Shown piece after piece: positions 44,915-54,689 of a stretch of 64,000 bases of DNA. The notes beneath the pieces are model-generated. The model did not search any database. It saw nothing but the letters and a program-made list of their open reading frames with translations, and was not told where the DNA came from. The stretch comes from Paenibacillus brevis (GTDB lineage: Bacteria; Bacillota; Bacilli; Paenibacillales; Paenibacillaceae). The stretch is from positions 186,001 to 250,000 of the forward strand of contig NZ_JAHLQJ010000003.1 of assembly GCF_018919145.1 (NCBI RefSeq). The letters run 5' to 3'. Position numbers and translations under genes: made by a program. Position 1 is the first letter of the stretch, and each line of letters opens with the position of its first letter.

Positions 44915-45786
44915 TGATGATGAATTGGAATAGGGGCAACAGTTCAAGTATTCCAGAGAACGAATTCGCGGGATTGATCACAAAATTACAACAGGCTAAG
45001 CCGCTCGTTCATAATATAACCAACGTTGTGGTGACTAATTTTACCGCTAACGGGCTCTATGCAATTGGCGCTTCCCCGGTGATGGCCTATGCGCCTGAAG
45101 AGGTGGCTGAAATGGCTGTTCAGGCAGGGGCACTTGTACTGAATATTGGAACACTCAGTCGGGGGCAGGTAGAGGTGATGATCAAGGCCGGACGGGCAGC
45201 GAACGCTGCAGGGGTGCCGGTGCTGCTGGACCCGGTCGGAGCAGGGGCTACGAGCTATCGTACGAAGTCGTCCCTTCGTATTCTGGAAGAAGTGCGCATT
45301 TCACTCCTGCGTGGCAACGCCGCTGAGATAGCTCAATTGCTCGGCGAGAAGCTGGTGATCAAGGGTGTGGATGCCGGAGAGAACAACGGTGCTGATCAAG
45401 CAGAGATTGGGCGATGGGCTGCAAGGCGGTTCGGTTCGGTGGTGGCAGTTACAGGAAAAGAAGATGTGATTACGGATGGTCATATTTGCCGAATAATCAG
45501 TGGGGGGGATGCCTTGCTTACCCAAGTGACGGGGACGGGATGCTTGTTGACCTCGGTGCTTGGAGCATTCGCTGCTATAGAACCGGACCTGATGCGGGCA
45601 GGGACGGCAGGTTTGGCCTTTTATGGCGCCGCAGCCTCCAGGGCAGCGGAGCGGACAGCCGCTCTCGGGCCAGGCAGCTTCCAGATAGCCTTCCTGGATG
45701 AACTGGCCAAGCTGCACCCGCATTCCCTGAAAGGTCATGCGGCGGTTGCCGAATTATCGGCCGTAGAAGCGGGAGGATGGCTGTGA
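44914..45786 (+). CDS. thiM: Hydroxyethylthiazole kinase
   Basis: About 290 aa; phosphorylates the thiazole moiety for salvage. Family marks: PLVHNITNVVVTNFTANGLYAIGASPVMAYA at the N-terminus (quoted in parts: PLVHNITNVV, GASPVM), PVLLDPVGAGATSYR in the middle and VTGTGCLLTSVLGAF with the catalytic Cys near 210. Three ATGs in a row (44914, 44917, 44920) follow AAGGG; TenA's stop overlaps the first by one base. The upstream open frame from 44626 is tenA read out of phase. Confidence 0.94.
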   Translation: MMMNWNRGNSSSIPENEFAGLITKLQQAKPLVHNITNVVVTNFTANGLYAIGASPVMAYAPEEVAEMAVQAGALVLNIGTLSRGQVEVMIKAGRAANAAGVPVLLDPVGAGATSYRTKSSLRILEEVRISLLRGNAAEIAQLLGEKLVIKGVDAGENNGADQAEIGRWAARRFGSVVAVTGKEDVITDGHICRIISGGDALLTQVTGTGCLLTSVLGAFAAIEPDLMRAGTAGLAFYGAAASRAAERTAALGPGSFQIAFLDELAKLHPHSLKGHAAVAELSAVEAGGWL

Positions 45787-46625
45787 GCGGAACGAGACTG
45801 GCCAGAGCACTGACGGTGGCCGGCTCGGACAGCGGCGGCGGAGCGGGGATCCAGGCGGACCTGAAAACCTTTCAAGAGCTCGACGTCTATGGGATGTCGG
45901 CTATAACGGCTGTGACGGTGCAGAATACTTTAGGCGTCAGCGGGGTATATCCTCTGCCGGCACAAGCGGCGGCGGAGCAGATCCGCAGCGTTGCCGAGGA
46001 CCTTGGCGTAGATGCCGTCAAGACGGGAATGCTGTTCGATGCGGAGATCATCCATGCCGTGGCTGCAGAATTCAAGAGCCAAGGTATGAAGCGCATCGTT
46101 GTCGATCCCGTCATGATCGCCAAGGGAGGAGCCGCATTGCTGCAGAGCGATGCGGTGAAGGAGCTGAGGGAAGTGCTGCTTCCGCTGGCAGCGGTCGTGA
46201 CGCCGAATCTCCCGGAAGCGGAGGTGCTGGCCGGTATGCCGATTCACAGTTCCCGGGATCGCCGGGAAGCGGCGGTCAGAATTTCTGATCTGGGTCCGGG
46301 CCTGGTCATTATCAAGGGAGGTCATGGTCATGAGGCTCTTGACTCCGGCCCGGGGGAGCAGCAGGTAGTCGATCTGCTGTATGACGGGCAGCATTTTACG
46401 GAGCTTAGCTATCCGCGAATCCAGACGCCGCACACGCACGGCACAGGCTGTACGTTCTCGGCGGCGCTGACGGCAGGGTTAGCCAAGGGTCTGCCCGGCA
46501 TCGAAGCAGCCGCGCTTGCCCGTCGCTTCATCCAAGCGGCTATCGAGGACGGGCTTGGCCTTGGACAGGGTCATGGTCCGACGAATCATTGGGCATACCG
46601 CCGCAGACAGGCGGTGCTTGGCTGA
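45783..46625 (+). CDS. thiD: HMP kinase / HMP-phosphate kinase
   Basis: 280 aa; phosphorylates hydroxymethylpyrimidine twice. N-terminal ALTVAGSDSGGGAGIQADLK, VDPVMIAKGG near 110 and the C-terminal THGTGCTFSAALTAGLAKG are diagnostic. GGAGG at 45772 is too close to the ATG at 45777 but 6 nt from the GTG at 45783, which is chosen; this GTG overlaps the end of thiM by 4 bp. Confidence 0.93.
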   Translation: MSGTRLARALTVAGSDSGGGAGIQADLKTFQELDVYGMSAITAVTVQNTLGVSGVYPLPAQAAAEQIRSVAEDLGVDAVKTGMLFDAEIIHAVAAEFKSQGMKRIVVDPVMIAKGGAALLQSDAVKELREVLLPLAAVVTPNLPEAEVLAGMPIHSSRDRREAAVRISDLGPGLVIIKGGHGHEALDSGPGEQQVVDLLYDGQHFTELSYPRIQTPHTHGTGCTFSAALTAGLAKGLPGIEAAALARRFIQAAIEDGLGLGQGHGPTNHWAYRRRQAVLG

Positions 46626-47326
46626 TGGACCGGCATATCGATGCGAGGAGCCGCTTCAATGTTCACGGTCGGAAGATTTCTGCCGATGTGATGCGAGAGT
46701 GTTTGAGGGTCTATCTTGTTGTTGGGAGTGCGAACTGTCAGGAGGATCCCCTTTACGTAGTCCGGGAGGCGCTGGCGGGCGGGGCAACCATGGTCCAGTA
46801 TAGAGAGAAGGGCGACGGCTCGCTGACCGGAGAAGCTAGGATAAAGCTTGCGCTTCAGCTTCAGGGGCTCTGCCGGGAGGCGGGAGTTCCCTTCATTATT
46901 AACGATGATGTGGAACTTGCCCTGCGGATCCAGGCAGACGGGATACACATCGGACAGGAGGATGCGGATGCCGGATGGGTACGTTCCCGGATCGGAGGGG
47001 GGATTCTGGGCGTTTCGGTTCATCAGCTGGAGGAAGCGGAGCGTGCGGTTCAGCAAGGAGCCGACTATTTGGGGATCGGACCGATTTATCCAACGTCCTC
47101 CAAGCCGGATGCTCATGCCGTCCACGGCTTGGAGATTTTGCCCGGTCTGCGCCAGGCCGGCATTCATCTGCCTCTCGTTGGCATCGGAGGTATCACGTTG
47201 GAGCGTGCCGGGGAGGTTATATCAGCCGGGGCGGACGGCATTGCCGTGATATCGGCCGTGGCAGGGCTTCCGGGCGACCAAGTGCGGCATGCCGTGCAGC
47301 AACTCAAGAAGCGAATAAATCGATAG
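46625..47326 (+). CDS. thiE: Thiamine-phosphate synthase
   Basis: 233 aa; joins HMP-PP and thiazole phosphate. TIM-barrel motifs: YREKGDGSLTGEARIKLAL, FIINDDVELAL, ADGIHIGQEDAD, GIGPIYPTSSKPDA and VGIGGITLERAGEV. The ATG at 46625 overlaps the thiD stop (TGATG). It has a longer N-terminus than needed; an internal ATG at 46691 would also keep the barrel. Last gene of the riboswitch operon; no thiC or thiG in sight, so the operon serves salvage. Confidence 0.93.
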   Translation: MDRHIDARSRFNVHGRKISADVMRECLRVYLVVGSANCQEDPLYVVREALAGGATMVQYREKGDGSLTGEARIKLALQLQGLCREAGVPFIINDDVELALRIQADGIHIGQEDADAGWVRSRIGGGILGVSVHQLEEAERAVQQGADYLGIGPIYPTSSKPDAHAVHGLEILPGLRQAGIHLPLVGIGGITLERAGEVISAGADGIAVISAVAGLPGDQVRHAVQQLKKRINR

Positions 47327-47342
47327 GGATGAGGAATCTGTA

Positions 47343-47371
47343 TTGACATAAAAATAGAGGAAATTTAATAT
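47343..47371 (+). promoter_or_regulatory. Sigma-A promoter of htpG
   Basis: Perfect -35 TTGACA (47343-47348), 17-nt spacer, TAATAT (47366-47371); the expected start point falls at the CIRCE element 14 nt downstream. Confidence 0.88.
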
Positions 47372-47384
47372 AGAACTATAAGAA

Positions 47385-47411
47385 TTAGCACTCTAAACTT
47401 TAGAGTGCTAA
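47385..47411 (+). promoter_or_regulatory. CIRCE operator (HrcA binding site)
   Basis: TTAGCACTC, 9-nt spacer, GAGTGCTAA: an exact match to the CIRCE consensus, at and just after the predicted transcription start of htpG. Confidence 0.97.
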
Positions 47412-47447
47412 TAATTTTTGCAGGCGAAGAAAGGAAGGGGCAGTACT

Positions 47448-49328
47448 ATGGACAAGAAGCAGTTCAAAGCGGAATCTAAACGACTTCTGGAGATGATGAT
47501 CAACTCCATCTATACGCAGCGGGAAATATTTCTCCGGGAATTGATCTCCAACAGCAGTGATGCCATTGACAAGATCTACTACAAGGCATTGACAGACGAG
47601 AACTTGACGTTCAACAAGGATGACTATTTCATTCGTTTGAAGGCGGACAAGCAGGCTCGGACGCTCACCATTTCCGATACGGGGATCGGGATGACGAAAG
47701 AAGAACTGGAGAATAACCTGGGCATTATCGCCAATAGCGGCTCTTTTGCCTTCAAGAATGAGAACGAGGCGAAGGACGGACATAATATCATCGGTCAATT
47801 CGGCGTCGGTTTCTACTCTGCTTTCATGGTTGCAGATAAGGTTACGGTCATCAGCCGGGCGTTGGGCAGCAGTGAAGCCTATAAATGGGAGTCGGAAGGA
47901 ACGGACGGGTACACGATCTCCGAGACAGAGAAAGAAAGTGTCGGTACCGATATTATTTTGACCATTAAAGAGAATACCGAAGATGATCAGTACGATGAAT
48001 ACCTGGAGGAGTACCGCCTGAGATCCATCATCAAGAAATACTCCGACTTCATCCGCTATCCAATCAAGATGGAGGTCACCTCGCATCGGCCTAAAGAGGG
48101 GGCAGAGGGCGAGTTCGAGGAGGTTCAGGAAGAGCAAACGGTGAACAGCATGGTTCCGATCTGGCGCAAGAATAAGAGCGAATTGACGGATGAGGACTAT
48201 GAGAACTTCTACATGGAGAAACGCTACGGCTTTGACAGGCCCGTTTCTCATATCCATATCAAGGCAGACGGAGCAGTTGTCTATAACGCTATCCTCTTCA
48301 TTCCGGAGAAGACTCCGTTCGACTACTATACCAAGGAATATGAAAAAGGGCTGGAGCTCTATTCCAACGGCGTACTGATTATGAATAAATGCGGCGATCT
48401 GCTCCCGGACTACTTCAGCTTCGTCAAGGGGATGGTCGATTCCGAGGATCTGTCGCTGAACATTTCGCGGGAAATGCTCCAGCATGACCGTCAACTCAAG
48501 CTGATTGCGAAGAACATCCAGAGCAAGATCAAGAGCCAATTGCTGACGCTGCTCAAGGATGAGCGTGACAAGTACGAGCAGTTCTATGACTCATTCGGAC
48601 GCCAGTTGAAGTTCGGCGTGTACAATGATTATGGTATGAACAAGGATGTACTTCAGGATTTGTTGTTGTTCACATCCTCGAAAGAGAAGAAGCTGGTTAC
48701 GCTGGATGAGTACGTATCCCGGATGCCGGAGGATCAGAAGTATATTTACTATGCAACCGGTGAATCGGTAGACCGGCTGGAAAAGCTGCCGCAGACGGAA
48801 ATGGTATTGGATAAGGGCTATGAGATCTTGTACTTTACGGATGATATCGATGAATTCGCCATCAAGATGATCATGACCTATAAGGAGAAGGAATTTAAAT
48901 CCGTATCCAGCGGTGATCTCGGCATCGAATCCGAATCCGATGAACAGGATGCGAAGGAAGGCGACAGCGAGCATCAGGAGCTGTTCGAGGCCATGAACTC
49001 CCTGCTGAGCGGCAAGGTGAAGAACGTCAAGGCATCGAAGCGCCTGAAGAGTCACCCTGTCTGCCTGTCGGCAGAAGGCGAATTGTCCATTGAGATGGAG
49101 AAGGTGCTGAATGCGATGCCGAACGGCCAGGAAGTCAAGGCGGATAAGGTACTGGAGATTAACGTCAACCATGAAGTCTTCCGTTCCCTGAAAGAGGCGT
49201 ATGCAGGGGACAAGGACAAACTTGCTCTGTACACCAGCCTGCTCTACAATCAGGCACTTCTGATTGAAGGTCTGCCAATCGAGGATCCGGTAGAGTTCAC
49301 GAACAATATCTGTAAGGTAATGGCGTAA
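47448..49328 (+). CDS. htpG: Hsp90-type chaperone HtpG
   Basis: 626 aa, typical HtpG length. N-terminal GHKL ATP site: [41 protein letters not shown]; middle-domain [10 protein letters not shown] and the C-terminal dimerisation region are present. AAGGAAGGGG lies 7 nt before the ATG at 47448; the frame opening at 47418 is inside the 5' untranslated region. Regulation by HrcA through CIRCE is predicted, which differs from Bacillus subtilis, where htpG is HrcA-independent. Confidence 0.96.
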   Translation: MDKKQFKAESKRLLEMMINSIYTQREIFLRELISNSSDAIDKIYYKALTDENLTFNKDDYFIRLKADKQARTLTISDTGIGMTKEELENNLGIIANSGSFAFKNENEAKDGHNIIGQFGVGFYSAFMVADKVTVISRALGSSEAYKWESEGTDGYTISETEKESVGTDIILTIKENTEDDQYDEYLEEYRLRSIIKKYSDFIRYPIKMEVTSHRPKEGAEGEFEEVQEEQTVNSMVPIWRKNKSELTDEDYENFYMEKRYGFDRPVSHIHIKADGAVVYNAILFIPEKTPFDYYTKEYEKGLELYSNGVLIMNKCGDLLPDYFSFVKGMVDSEDLSLNISREMLQHDRQLKLIAKNIQSKIKSQLLTLLKDERDKYEQFYDSFGRQLKFGVYNDYGMNKDVLQDLLLFTSSKEKKLVTLDEYVSRMPEDQKYIYYATGESVDRLEKLPQTEMVLDKGYEILYFTDDIDEFAIKMIMTYKEKEFKSVSSGDLGIESESDEQDAKEGDSEHQELFEAMNSLLSGKVKNVKASKRLKSHPVCLSAEGELSIEMEKVLNAMPNGQEVKADKVLEINVNHEVFRSLKEAYAGDKDKLALYTSLLYNQALLIEGLPIEDPVEFTNNICKVMA

Positions 49329-49335
49329 AAATATT

Positions 49336-49375
49336 AAACGGCAGTCGCGCTGGTTTCTCACGCGGCTGCCGTTTT
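49336..49375 (+). terminator. Intrinsic terminator of htpG
   Basis: AAACGGCAG(T)CGCG pairs with CGCG(G)CTGCCGTTT, followed by TGTTAT. It also lies at the end of the convergent chemotaxis gene and could serve both. Confidence 0.88.
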
Positions 49376-49391
49376 GTTATGTTCTTGGACT

Positions 49392-51167
49392 TCAAACGGT
49401 GAATCCGGCGGTCATTTCGCGTAATTGCTTCGACATGTTGGCCAGTCGTTCCGCGGTATGATCAATCTCTGTCATCATCCCGAGCTGTTGCTGAACACTG
49501 GCATTGATCTGCTCGGTTCCGCCTGCGATATCGCCAGTGGAGTAAGCGATGTTCTGGATAGCATGCTCCATTTCCCGGGTGCTTGAGGCCTGCTGATTAT
49601 TATCATAATCGATATGCTCAATCTGGTTGCCGATATCCTGGATATGACTCAAGATGCGGAACATACTGTTTTCGGCCTCCTCGGCAATCGCTACCCCCTG
49701 CCGGACCTTCTCCGCAACTGCATCCGAGGTGTGGACCGCTTCGGCAGAAATGGTACGGTTGTCTTCCACCAGTCGGGCAATTTCCTTGGCAGCAATTCCG
49801 GACTCATCGGCGAGTTTGCGGATCTCATTGGCTACCACGGCAAAGCCCTTCCCTGATTCCCCTGCGCGTGCGGCTTCAATCGCTGCATTCAAGGAGAGCA
49901 AATTGGTTTGCGCGGCAATCCCTGTAATCAAGGCCGTTATCTCTCCAATGCGCCCGGAAGAAAGACTTAATTGTTGAAGTGTGGTTGTGACCAACTCGCT
50001 TGAATGATTCATATCCTCGATGGAATTACGAATCTTCTGAATCTTTATCGTTCCGTCCTCGGCGGCCTGCTTCACGGTTCTGCTGCTTTCGGCAGTTGCT
50101 TTGCTGGCTTGGGCTGTTGATTCGGAAAATTTGGCCATTTCGGCCAGACTTGCTGAGGCCTGCTGCGCAACAGCAGCATTTTCGGTTGTACCTGTGGAGA
50201 TTTCACCTATCGTCCGGGCGATTTCCTCAAGTGTTACGGTTGTATTTCCAGTAGCCCGGCTCAGATCCTCACTGGAATCAGAGATGGTCGCTGCGGATTG
50301 GATAACTCCTGCAACCATGTCCTGCAGCTTGGCGATAAAGCTGTCAAAGCTCCGGCTAAGCTCACCCAGCTCATCCTTGCTGTCATAACCCAGACGTACC
50401 GTCAAGTCCCCGTTGGATTCAGAGATTTCCTTCAACTTGCCGGACACCTTAGTTACGGGGATGATCACGGACCTGGAGATTAGCATGGTAATGAATGTGA
50501 TAAAGGCTGCAGAGATTACGACCAGAGTCAACATAGTGATCAATGTTCCCCGGTAGACCCCTTGACTGTCCTCGTATGTTTGGCGTGCTGACTGGATGTG
50601 CCCGTCAATCCATGCATCCATGGCAGCGATTAGTTCGCTTCTTGCGTTATCAAGATTCTCCATTTCGGCTGGCGGACCGCCTTGAACAGCTGCCTCCCCT
50701 TGAGCGGGTATTTCTCCAGAGCTCTCGGGAGCGACTGGTACGGCTCCGCCTGCTCCGCCTCCCGTCATTCCGGTGCCGAAAGCTTCCACAAACGCATCAA
50801 TAGCCGTGGTATAGGCGGAATATGCGCCGGCCACTTGTTGTATCGTCTCAGTCTGCTCGTAGGTTGACAGCTCTTCCTGGATCGATGCCAGAGAAGCAGC
50901 CAATTCCTCTTTAAGCGCCGTACGTTCTTCATCATCGCTGGCATTCATATAATCGCTTGCCAAGCTTCGCGTAGTCTCCATCTTTGATTTGAGATTCTCC
51001 AGCATCACGATAGGGACGAGCCGGGAATCGTTCAGCTCAATGACTTTTTTGTTGACGTTTGAAATCTGGGATATTCCTACAAGACCAAACACAATCAAGA
51101 ATACAAAAAAGCTGATGGACAACAATCGGAATTTCGCGTTGAGCTTCATGTTCTGAATAAGTTTCAT
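49392..51167 (-). CDS. Methyl-accepting chemotaxis protein with a Gly/Pro-rich insert
   Basis: 591 aa. Membrane segment at about 13-33, a four-helix-bundle-like sensor (35-230), second membrane segment near 235-258, HAMP, and the signalling tip [20 protein letters not shown]. Within the sensor, about 135-172, a Gly/Pro/Ala/Glu-rich stretch ([18 protein letters not shown]...) interrupts the helical pattern, unusual for this fold. AGGAGG is 8 nt before the ATG at 51167; the longer frame from 51239 is not supported. Ligand unknown. Confidence 0.92.
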   Translation of the reverse strand: MKLIQNMKLNAKFRLLSISFFVFLIVFGLVGISQISNVNKKVIELNDSRLVPIVMLENLKSKMETTRSLASDYMNASDDEERTALKEELAASLASIQEELSTYEQTETIQQVAGAYSAYTTAIDAFVEAFGTGMTGGGAGGAVPVAPESSGEIPAQGEAAVQGGPPAEMENLDNARSELIAAMDAWIDGHIQSARQTYEDSQGVYRGTLITMLTLVVISAAFITFITMLISRSVIIPVTKVSGKLKEISESNGDLTVRLGYDSKDELGELSRSFDSFIAKLQDMVAGVIQSAATISDSSEDLSRATGNTTVTLEEIARTIGEISTGTTENAAVAQQASASLAEMAKFSESTAQASKATAESSRTVKQAAEDGTIKIQKIRNSIEDMNHSSELVTTTLQQLSLSSGRIGEITALITGIAAQTNLLSLNAAIEAARAGESGKGFAVVANEIRKLADESGIAAKEIARLVEDNRTISAEAVHTSDAVAEKVRQGVAIAEEAENSMFRILSHIQDIGNQIEHIDYDNNQQASSTREMEHAIQNIAYSTGDIAGGTEQINASVQQQLGMMTEIDHTAERLANMSKQLREMTAGFTV

Positions 51168-51359
51168 ATGAAATCCTCCTATGTACAAAAACATCTTTTG
51201 GCTTGGAACTCTGAGTAGTGTGTTCATTATATGCGGCATGTCTTAAGCGAATATGAATTCACGCTGAAAGTTAACTGAAGAGAGGAGGACCGGGGTCGTC
51301 GGCAAAGCTCGGGATATGGTACACTTAGACTTGTGAAAACAGTGTAAGGAGTAATGGAC

Positions 51360-51863
51360 ATGGCACTTGAAATTGAACGCAAGTTTCTGATATCCGAATT
51401 TCCGAAGGCTTTCCTTGAGGATGGCAGCATCGTCCTGGTCAAGGAGCAAGTCATCGATCAGACCTACCTGGCTCTGGATAAAGATCAGGAGCTCCGGGTA
51501 CGGAGAATCAAGGATTTGGCCACGGGAGACATCAGCTATACACATACGTTCAAACGCGGATTCGGACTAGCTCGTGAGGAAGTGGAGTATCCGATTTCTG
51601 CGGGGATTTACGAGCAAATGATTCATAGCCGCGGAGCGATCCCGCTGGTGAAGAAGCGGACAACGGTCAAATGGAATGACTATATGCTGGAGATTGACGA
51701 TTATCATCAGATTAAACTGATGGTGCTGGAGATTGAATTCGAATCGGAGGAAGAGGCGACAAGCTTTGAACCGCCGGATTGGTTCGGCCAGGATATCAGT
51801 ACCGATAAGCAGTTCAGCAATAAGAAAGTATGGAGAGATTTGCAATCCCGCAAGCAACTGTAA
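51360..51863 (+). CDS. CYTH-domain protein (triphosphate tunnel enzyme family)
   Basis: 167 aa. Starts with the family signature ALEIERKFLI (ExExK) and keeps the alternating charged strands of the tunnel: LRVRRI, YTHTFKRG, VKKRTTVKW, LEIDDYHQ, LMVLEIEFES. Known members hydrolyse inorganic or thiamine triphosphate or act as class IV adenylate cyclases; bacterial stand-alone forms are often tripolyphosphatases. AGGAG is 7 nt before the ATG at 51360; the ATG at 51354 is too close. Confidence 0.88.
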   Translation: MALEIERKFLISEFPKAFLEDGSIVLVKEQVIDQTYLALDKDQELRVRRIKDLATGDISYTHTFKRGFGLAREEVEYPISAGIYEQMIHSRGAIPLVKKRTTVKWNDYMLEIDDYHQIKLMVLEIEFESEEEATSFEPPDWFGQDISTDKQFSNKKVWRDLQSRKQL

Positions 51864-51974
51864 ATTGTAAATGATGTGGGGAATTAAAGAGAGTGTCCCG
51901 GTGTCCCATAGCTAACGTAATCGCAGATGACCTAGAAACACTTCTCACCGAGGGTGTCGTTGTTGTGTGGCGTG

Positions 51975-52265
51975 AGGGCTCGTATGGGTGCTCGTGTGGC
52001 GATTATAGTGCAGAAAGTTACTAAAAATAGCTGATGTGGGCGCTCGCGTGGTGATTATAGTGCAGAAAGTCATTAAAATAGCTGATGTGGGCGCTCGTAT
52101 GGCGATTAAAGTGCAGAAAGTCATTAAAATTGCTGGTGTGGGCGCTCGCGTGGTGATTATAGTGCAGAAAGTCACTAAAATAGCTGATGTGGCGCTCGCG
52201 TGGTGATTATAGTGCAGAAAGTCATTAAAATAGCTAATGTGGGCGCTGATATGGGCGCTCGTGCC
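51975..52265 (+). repeat. Tandem repeat, about 51 bp x 5.5
   Basis: GTGCAGAAAGT starts at 52008, 52060, 52111, 52162 and 52212 (steps 52, 51, 51, 50). Each is followed by CA(T/C)TAAAATAGCTGATGTGGG, CGCTCG(C/T) and GTGGTGATTATA. Copies differ by a few substitutions and one-base indels. The minus-strand frame 51945-52175 merely translates the repeat (17 residues per unit) and is not called a gene. The repeats lie between the CYTH gene and a terminator, hence in its 3' transcript. Confidence 0.85.
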
Positions 52266-52296
52266 GCTGCCTTCCTACAATAACTGCGCGAACAAT

Positions 52297-52338
52297 AAAA
52301 AGTTGGACGAAACATAAGTTTCGTCCAACTTTTATTTG
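52297..52338 (+). terminator. Bidirectional intrinsic terminator
   Basis: AAAAGTTGGACGAAAC and GTTTCGTCCAACTTTT form a 16-bp perfect stem with a short loop (CATAA region), flanked by A- and T-runs. It separates the CYTH/repeat transcript from the convergent SGNH gene. Confidence 0.92.
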
Positions 52339-52381
52339 GGGGCTAACTGGACAGCCCCAAGCTTTTAGTAGATTCAGAAGA

Positions 52382-53143
52382 CTATTCCAGGGCGAGCCTG
52401 CTGTTGTCTTTTAAAAGGAACCTGTAGTTGTTCTGCACGAACTCCAGTACTTTATCGCATATGATCCGATGCCCGGCCTCATTGGGATGAATGCCGTCCG
52501 AGCATAGAAACTTGGTAAAGTCGGGATGCTCAAGAAAGGCGCCGCGCACATCGATATATTTGGTCTTTGTCATCTCGGCAACCTTCACGATCATGGTGTT
52601 GTATCTTTCCTGCCACCAGTAGATTTTGGTAATGCTGCCAAGCCATTTTAAGATGTTTTGCTCAGCAACGGGATCATTTTTGCTGACCCATTTGAAGTAG
52701 CTGTCCGCATTAAGCGGAGGAAGACTCATCAGAATCGGCGTAATGTGTTCGGAACGCAGGAAGGAGATGGTCTCCGTCAGCATTTTCTCGAACATATTAA
52801 AATCCGTCTTGGGAAGATGCTCCGCATCGGGATTCAGTGCGATCTCATCCCAGTTGAAATCACAGTCATTGCCGCCGTATTCAATCAGTACAATATGAGG
52901 CTTCTCCTTCTGGATGTCCTTCTTCAAGTTGGTGACGCCCTTGATCAAGGTATTGCCGAAGCGTGCGGTATTTCGTACCGCACCCATCATCTTTTCCTGC
53001 AGGAGCGTTACATAATTATTTTCCAACAGCACATATTTTTTGCGTATCTCGTCATAAATGACGCCTTTGGAGATGGAATCTCCGGTAATCATATATTTGG
53101 TTGCAGCGATCGCGTTAATTACATTCTGGTTGTCTCTGTTCAT
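52382..53143 (-). CDS. SGNH/GDSL-family hydrolase
   Basis: 253 aa esterase/lipase-type protein without a signal peptide, so probably cytosolic. Block I TGDSISKG (Ser near 23), block III EYGGNDCDF and block V SDGIHPNEAGH (Asp and His) give a full catalytic set; the oxyanion Asn is in GGND. The GTG at 53152 and ATG at 53143 are both possible; GCGGGGTG is 6 nt from the ATG, which is used. Deacetylation of a sugar is a common role but not demonstrable here. Confidence 0.88.
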   Translation of the reverse strand: MNRDNQNVINAIAATKYMITGDSISKGVIYDEIRKKYVLLENNYVTLLQEKMMGAVRNTARFGNTLIKGVTNLKKDIQKEKPHIVLIEYGGNDCDFNWDEIALNPDAEHLPKTDFNMFEKMLTETISFLRSEHITPILMSLPPLNADSYFKWVSKNDPVAEQNILKWLGSITKIYWWQERYNTMIVKVAEMTKTKYIDVRGAFLEHPDFTKFLCSDGIHPNEAGHRIICDKVLEFVQNNYRFLLKDNSRLALE

Positions 53144-53336
53144 GAGAATCACCCCGCTTCATATCCTGATAATCTTATTTTAGTGGAGCATGGAGATCGA
53201 TGCAAGGCGAATCTCTATCCGCGGCAGTCCTCAACTCAAAACAGTTGTCTCGTCTTCGGATACTCAAAGCTAGACATAGACTGCACAGAGTGAGAGAATA
53301 CTAAGAAGATCATGTTTAAAAAGGGAGGACATTTCT

Positions 53337-54326
53337 TTGCTTCGATTCGGAATTGTCGGAACGAACTGGATCACGGAACGTTTTATTCAAGCGGCGGAAG
53401 AGACTGAGCAATTTGAACTGAAAGCGGTATACTCACGGACGGAAGAGAAGGGGAGAGCATTCGCCGCGAAATACAACTACCAACCTACGGTATACACTGA
53501 TTTAGCAGAGATGGCTTCAAGCGATGAGGTGGATGCTGTCTATATTGCTAGCCCGAACTCGCTGCATGCCGAACAGGCAATTGTGTGCATGAAGCAAGGC
53601 AAGCATGTATTGTGCGAGAAGCCGCTGGCATCGAATGTGAAGGAAGTTCAAGCGATGCTGCAAACTGCGAAGGATCATGACGTATTGCTTATGGAAGCAA
53701 TGAAGTCAACGCTGATGCCGAACTTTAGAGTAATTGCGAACAACTTATACAAGATCGGACGAGTGCGGCGTTATTTTGCAAGCTATTGCCAATACTCCTC
53801 CAGATTTGATGCTTTCAAGCAAGGAACAGTACTTAATGCGTTCAAGCCGGAGTTCTCCAATGGAGCGCTGATGGATCTTGGTATTTACTGTATTTATCCG
53901 ATGGTAGCCCTGTTCGGGAAGCCGGAGCAGGTTCAGGCAAGCGGAATTATGCTCTCCTCCGGTGTGGATGGCGAGGGAAGTATTCTTATGCGTTATTCGG
54001 ACATGGATGCGGTCGTGATGTATTCCAAGATCTCGGATTCTTATGCTCCCGCAGAGATTCAAGGGGAGAACGGAACCCTGGTTATCGACAAGATCAATCA
54101 GCCTTATGATGTGAAAATCTATTATCGTGACGGGACGATTGAGGATTTGCGCCAGCCGCAAATGCAAGAGTCCATGTTCTATGAGGCAAGAGAGTTCATT
54201 GAGCTGATTCAGACCGGCAGAAGGGACAGCACAGTCAATACGTTGAACAACTCGCTGATTGTGGCAGAGATTATGGAGGAGGCCCGGCGCCAGATGGGAC
54301 TGACCTTCCCGGCGGATTTGCGCTAA
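53337..54326 (+). CDS. Gfo/Idh/MocA-family oxidoreductase
   Basis: 329 aa NAD(P)-dependent sugar-type dehydrogenase. Rossmann start FGIVGTNWITERF, then AVYSRTEEKGRAF, YIASPNSLHAEQ and the family box CEKPLASN (about 98), followed by the alpha/beta substrate domain with DLGIYCIYP near 182. The start is TTG with GGGAGG 8 nt upstream. Single gene flanked by the SGNH gene and a repeat-rich gap. The substrate is unknown. Confidence 0.9.
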   Translation: MLRFGIVGTNWITERFIQAAEETEQFELKAVYSRTEEKGRAFAAKYNYQPTVYTDLAEMASSDEVDAVYIASPNSLHAEQAIVCMKQGKHVLCEKPLASNVKEVQAMLQTAKDHDVLLMEAMKSTLMPNFRVIANNLYKIGRVRRYFASYCQYSSRFDAFKQGTVLNAFKPEFSNGALMDLGIYCIYPMVALFGKPEQVQASGIMLSSGVDGEGSILMRYSDMDAVVMYSKISDSYAPAEIQGENGTLVIDKINQPYDVKIYYRDGTIEDLRQPQMQESMFYEAREFIELIQTGRRDSTVNTLNNSLIVAEIMEEARRQMGLTFPADLR

Positions 54327-54397
54327 ATGATTGTGCTGCGACAGCACAAAGCGCGATCTCCTGCAGGAACACAGCAGTATAGAACCGTCTAAAGATT

Positions 54398-54684
54398 GAT
54401 TCTGCGTGCCGGGGGTAACGTGTGAAGGTTTCTTTCGATCGCTGTTGTTCGTGGATTTCTCTGATTGAAATAGTAGGGTAGAAATCCACTCACAAAGGCG
54501 ACCGCTCCGCTTCTGCAGCAACCTTCACACTTATACCCTTTTACGCAGGAACTTTAGTTTGGCTTTATAGTGCTGAATGCACTATAGTAGCTCACACACA
54601 GCCCTTCATGTGCTGGCAAAGCACTTGAATGTATATACAGGCTTGTCATCTGGCATGTGAGGTGCCGGATGACAAGCCTGTATT
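54398..54684 (-). repeat. Interspersed repeat, copy D (long form)
   Basis: On the minus strand this matches copy C over its length: GTGTGAAGGTTGCTGCAGAAGC, shown as two parts GTGTGAAGGTTGCT and GCAGAAGCGGAGCG, then GTGGATTTCT and the right arm GAACAACAGCGATCGAAAG. The outer part (54556-54684) has hairpins TATAGTGC/GCACTATA, GTGC/GCAC and a strong one at 54637-54681 (ACAGGCTTGTCATC with GATGACAAGCCTGT). No ORF. Confidence 0.8.
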
Positions 54685-54689
54685 CTAAA

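Noticed and set aside
47400..48539. Minus-strand ORF of 379 codons opposite htpG
   Set aside because: Antisense shadow of a strongly conserved gene and its CIRCE leader.
51945..52175. Minus-strand ORF of 76 codons with repeated peptide
   Set aside because: It only translates the tandem repeat with a 17-codon period; there is no ribosome site and no family resemblance.
51975..52265. Possible CRISPR array
   Set aside because: Whole units repeat, without unique spacers, and no cas genes are near.
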